From Stomorhina lunata (Eukaryota; Arthropoda; Insecta; Diptera; Rhiniidae), in contig OW121740.1 in the NCBI GenBank assembly GCA_933228675.1, positions 129,611,799 through 129,675,798 of the forward strand: a stretch of 64,000 nt of DNA, written 5' to 3'. Within the stretch, counting starts at the first letter, position 1; the number at the start of each line of letters is the position of its first letter. Below the pieces are notes generated by a model. That model was not told the origin of the DNA. It did no database searches and saw only the letters and a program-made list of their open reading frames with translations. Positions 59,660 to 64,000 of this stretch are shown in pieces. Both the position numbers and the translations under genes were made by a program.

Positions 59660-62575
59660 AGTTTAAAAAATTTTCTATAAAAAAATTTTTCTAAAGAAAA
59701 ATTTTCCATAAAAAATTTTTCTAAAGAAAAATTTTCCATAAAAAATTTTTCTAAACAAAATTTTTCCATAAAAATATTTTTCTAAAGAAAAATTTTTGAT
59801 AAAAATATTTTTCTAAATAAAAGTGTTTGATAAAAATATTTTTCTAAAGAAAAATTTTCGATAAAAAAAATTTCCGATAAAAAATTTTTTATAAAAAAAG
59901 AAAAATTTTCAATTAAAAATTTTTCCAAAGAAAAGTTTTCTATTAAACAAATTAAAAAAATCCATAAAAATAGTTTTCTATAGCAAAATCTTCGATAAAA
60001 ATATTTAGGAAAATATTAGATACACATTTTTTTCTATAGAAAATTTTTGGATGAAAATATTTGTCTATAGAAAAATATTCAACAAAATTATTTTTCTATA
60101 CAAAAATGTTTGATAAAAAATTTTTCTGCAGAAAAATATTCCACAAAGATGTTTTTCTATAGTAAAGTTTTCAAAAATATTTCTAAAAAAAATTTCCTAT
60201 CAAAAAATTGTCTATAAAAAACTTTTGATAAAAATAGTAAAATTTTCTATTGAAAAAAATATTTAGAAAAATATTTGATAAATATTTTTTTCTATAGAAA
60301 TATTTTGGATCAAACTATTTTACTATAGCAAAATCTTTGATACATTTTTTCCGTAGAAAATTTTCCGATAAAAAAATTTTCCTAGAGACAAATTTTCGAT
60401 AAAAATATTTTTCTATACAAAAATGTTTGATAAAAATATATTTCTGTAGAAAAATATTCCAAAAAGATGTCTTTCTATAGAAAAATTTTCGAAAATATTT
60501 CTATTGCAAATGTTTCTATTGAAAAATATTCAATAAATAATTTTTGATGATAAAAAAATTTTTGATAAAAAAAGGTCAATTAAATAATTTTCTATTAAAA
60601 AAATGTAAATAAAAAAATTTTAAATAAAAAAATTTTCTATAGAAAAACTTTTGATAAAACTAGAAACATTTTCTATTTACAAATTTTTCTAAAGAAAAAT
60701 TTTGGATAAAAATATTTTTTTATAAAAATACTTTCCTATAGGAAAGAAATATAAAAAAAATATTTAGAGAAATATTCGATTAAATATTTTGGATCAAAAT
60801 AATTTACTATAGAAAAATCTTTGATAAATTTTTTTCGTAGAAAAATTTTCGATGAAAATATTTTTCTATAGAAAAAGTTTTGATAAAAATATTTCTCTAT
60901 AGAATATTTTTCGATAAAAATGTTTTTCTATAGAAAATTTTTCGCCAAAAATATATTTCTGTAGAAAAATAATTGATAGAAATATTTTTCTGTAGAAAAA
61001 AATGTTTTTCTATTCAAAATATTTCTATAGAAAATTTTCTATAGAAGAATATTCAATACAAAAATGTTTGATAAAAAAAAATTTCTATAGAATAAATTGT
61101 TGATAAAAAAATTTCTATAGAATAAATTTTGATAACAAAATTTTTTATAGAAAAACTTTTGATAAAAAAATTTTGTACAGAAAACCTTTTGGTAAAAATA
61201 GAAAAATTTTCGATTCGGATAAAAATATATTTTTCTAAAAATAGTTTTCTATAGCAAAATCTTCGATAAAAATATTTTTCTAGAGACAAATCTTTAATAA
61301 AAAATTTTAGAAAAATATTCGATCAAAATATTTTTCTATAGCAAAATTTTCTTTCAAAATATTTTTCCGTAGAAAATTTTTTTTTTTAAATATTTTTCTG
61401 TAGAAAAATTTTTGAAAAAAAATTTTTATTAGAAAAAATTTTGATAAAAAACATTTTCAATAGAAAAATTTTTGATAAAAAAATTTTGTATAGAAAAGTT
61501 TTTGACAAACAAATTGTGCATACAAAAATTTTTGATAAAAAAATTTTCTATAGAAAAATTTTTGATAAAAAAATTTTCTATAGAAAAATTTTTGATAAAA
61601 AAATTTTTTATAGAAAAATGTTTGATAAAAAAATTTTCTACAGAAAAATTTTTGATAACAAAATTTTCTATAGAAAAATTTTTGATAAAAAAATTTTCTA
61701 TCGAAAAATTTTTGGTAAAAAAATTTTCTTAGAAAAAGTTTTGACAAAAAAATTTTCTATAGAAAAATTGTTGATAAAAAAATTTTCTATAGAAAAATTT
61801 TCGATAAAAAAATTTTTCTATAGAAAAATTTTCGATAAAAAATTTTTTCTATAGAAAAATTTTCGATAAAAAAATTTTTCTATAGAAAAATTTTCGATAA
61901 AAAAATTTTTCTATAGAAAAATTTTCGATAAAAAAATTTTTCTATAGAAAAATTTTCGATAAAAAAATTTTTCTATAGAAAAATTTTCGATAAAAAAATT
62001 TTTCTATAGAAAAATTTTCGATAAAAAAATTTTTCTATAGAAAAATTTTCGATAAAAAAATTTTTCTATAGAAAAATTTTCGATAAAAAAATTTTTCTAT
62101 TAAAAAAATTTTTGATAAAAAAATTTTTCTATTAAAAAAATTTTTGATAAAAAAAATTTTCTATAGAAAAATGTTCGATAAAAAAATTTTTCTATAGAAA
62201 AATTTTCGATAAAAAAATTTTTCTATTGAAAAATTTTCGATAAAAAATTTTTCTATGGAAAAAATTTCGATAAAAAATTTTTCTATAGAAAAATTTTCGA
62301 TAAAAAATTTTTGATAAAAAAAATTTTCGTTAAAAATATTTTTCTGTAGAAAAATTTTCGTTAAAAATATTTTTGATAAAAAAATTTTTCTATAAAAAAT
62401 TTTTGATAAAACAATTTTTCTATAAAAAATTTTTGATAAAAAAATTTTTCTATCGAAATATTCTTCTGTAGAAAAATTTTCGATAGAAATATTTTTGAAA
62501 AAAAATTTTCTATAGAAAAATTTTTGAAAAAAAAATTCGATAAAAAAATTTTGTAGAAACAATTTTTTTAATTTT
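59660..62575. repeat. 30/31-bp satellite, CTATAG core with CGATAA linker
   Basis: 59660-61440 is diverged. 61490-61800 has 30-bp units (TTTTCTATAGAAAAATTTTT with GATAAAAAAA), and 61800-62300 has very homogeneous 31-bp units (TTTTTCTATAGAAAAATTTT with CGATAAAAAAA). The 30-bp segment, divisible by three, opens long spurious ORFs in several frames. Related to 9430-10545 and 54670-56300. Confidence 0.96.
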
Positions 62576-63780
62576 TCAAGTGGATAATGCAGTTTATACT
62601 TTGAACTGAAAAACGAATCATTTGCTGCAGACCTTCGATAATTACTTAAAAGATGCAAGTGTGCTTTAAATGACTAAAAATGGACATCAAGAAAGGGGTT
62701 AAGATTAGCAGCAGAAAGAAGGACCAAAAGCATTCGCAACATTTAAAAGCAAGAAGACGGGCCCGGTATTTATTAGTTCGTAATAGTTTTCAACACACGT
62801 TAGCAACATGTTTAGCATTTTTTTATAGTTTTGTTTCCAGGCTTTTTTGTGTAGCTTTTAAATCTTTTTTGCTGCTGTTTAAAATTGTATTTAAAAATGA
62901 TTAATGAGCCAACAAGTATAACAAGTTGCTGTATTTATATTTAGTTAGTAACGATTGCTACTACTTGGTTTAGTTAGAGCTAAAGTTGCTGTTGATTTGT
63001 ATGTTTTTTGTTGTTGTTCATGTTCATTAAATACATTAAAGTATTTGCTAAAACTTAGAGAGTGACTGAGTGCTTTAGCTTTGTTGCATGTGGCATGAAT
63101 GAAATGTATGTATGTTCATTGGTTAATGTAATATTACTTATGTGTTGATGTGGTAAAGTAGCAATTTTGTTTGTCTGTAGCATTAGCTACAGAAGAAGAG
63201 AGCGCCAGTCAGTTGTCATCTGACATCTGGTGTTTATCACAATCGGTATGTGTTTGAATGTCAACGTTTTTCTTTTTTTGTTGTTGTTTTTCTCGTTAAG
63301 TTTTGTTTTCGTAAAAGCATTGAACTTGACAGCGAAACTGTCAAACAACTTGCAGAGATTTGAAAGTTTTTTTTTTATAGTTTTTTGTAGTTGCAATTTT
63401 TTTGTTTGGTTTTGTTTTTTTTTTTTTGCAAATGTTTTATGTCATTTGTATTATTTATTATATATTTCTATTGGTTTAATGGGTTTTATTTTATATTTCT
63501 GTATTTTTATGTTTCTTGTAAAGTATAAAATTTCAAACTTCAATATCTTGACAGTTTGACAATAAGATATTGATTTCAAAATTCACTGGGGAGATGTTAT
63601 AAAAGTAGAGTTTACATTGTTTTAACATTAAGAGATTCTAGATAATGAACATTTAATTAAAATTAAAAGAATTATTATAAATAAATTATTAAGATCATTG
63701 AGCTTTAACAAGCTATAATTTTTTAATTCAAAAAGAAGAGTATTCGCATTTGATCCCAAATCTGTTACATTTATTTATTA
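62576..63780. other. apparently low-copy DNA, no exon identified
   Basis: Less repetitive than the rest, with TTGTTGTTGTT tracts (CAACAACAAC on the minus strand, a style common in fly 5' regions) and GAGAGCGCCAGTCAGTTGTC at 63200. It could contain upstream regulatory or untranslated sequence of the kinase, but I see no exon or promoter motif that decides it. Confidence 0.3.
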
Positions 63781-63794
63781 ATGTAACAGACCAA

Positions 63795-63990
63795 TTTATT
63801 GATAAAAAGCCAAAAAATGTTTGCGGAGAAATCAAATTCCTCGACGCGTTTCGATGGTTGGTTAAGTTATCTCTTCAGGAGGATTATCCCCAATTTAGAC
63901 AGAAAGAAAACCTCGCATTATTACTAAATTTACAAACAAAACTTTTAAGAATTATGTTCATAAGCCATAAGTAAAAGCGTAGATTATCGA
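63795..63990 (-). mobile_element. Penelope-like element fragment (putative), second copy
   Basis: Homologue of 17440-17680. Starts near TTTATTGATAAAAAGCC and continues through AGGAGGATTATCCCC to AGATTATCGAC near the window end. Contains the hammerhead-like core at 63838-63883. Confidence 0.45.
63838..63883 (-). ncRNA. minimal hammerhead ribozyme, conserved core
   Basis: Minus strand: UCCUC, CUGAAGA (a full CUGANGA match), stem II starting GAUAA against CCAUC (only 3 bp now pair), GAAACGCGUC, GAGGA. Length 46 nt, as in the copy at 17488-17533. The core is intact here while stem II is weakened, the reverse of copy 1, so the two copies together point to one well-formed ancestor. Confidence 0.65.
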
Positions 63991-64000
63991 CTGAACAAAA

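Noticed and set aside
61441..61854. 137-codon ORF and overlapping frames of KKFSIEKFLI type
   Set aside because: Translation of the 30-bp satellite; several frames on both strands are open at once.
63187..63396. 69-codon minus ORF as the missing 5' cdi exon
   Set aside because: Lacks any N-lobe feature such as a Gly-rich loop or an AxK lysine.

Overview
The window looks like part of the nuclear genome of a higher (calyptrate-type) fly. It is extremely AT-rich. At its left end, on the minus strand, are five exons of a protein kinase that I recognise as the orthologue of Drosophila center divider (cdi, the TESK1 family). The rest contains no convincing exon; it is satellite DNA and transposon relics.

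Layout. 1-4078: the kinase C-lobe and its long Ser-rich tail, with four short introns, one of which carries a foldback repeat. The first exon present starts in mid-kinase, so the N-lobe exons must lie to the right. I found none out to 64000, so this gene probably has an intron of at least about 60 kb whose bulk is tandem repeats. 4600-19700: CTATAG-centred satellites (21 and about 31 bp units), an 18-bp GACTATAGTC satellite, dispersed fly repeats, MITEs and DD37E transposon relics. 19700-33000 and 40400-44900: a 31-bp satellite in many blocks that change orientation. 33764-39405: about 280 copies of a 20-bp satellite built on the palindrome GTCTATATATAGAC, with a 2000-bp higher-order duplication. 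44900-59100: a hAT relic with perfect 8-bp target duplications, two near full-length DD37E transposons, a Tc1-like relic, non-LTR reverse transcriptase relics and a hAT-type MITE nested in satellite. 59660-62575: a 30/31-bp CTATAG satellite. 62576-64000: apparently low-copy DNA ending in a Penelope-type fragment.

Tandem arrays total roughly 26 kb, about 40 percent of the window. Most families share one design: a short perfect dyad centred on CTATAG or TATATA. Two diverged minus-strand fragments (near 17.5 and 63.85 kb) carry what reads as a minimal hammerhead ribozyme with a palindromic ACGCGU in place of stem III, the type known from Penelope-like elements. All transposase and reverse transcriptase sequences seen are broken, so the kinase is the only gene I can support as functional. 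Everything was read by eye; no alignment or database search was run.
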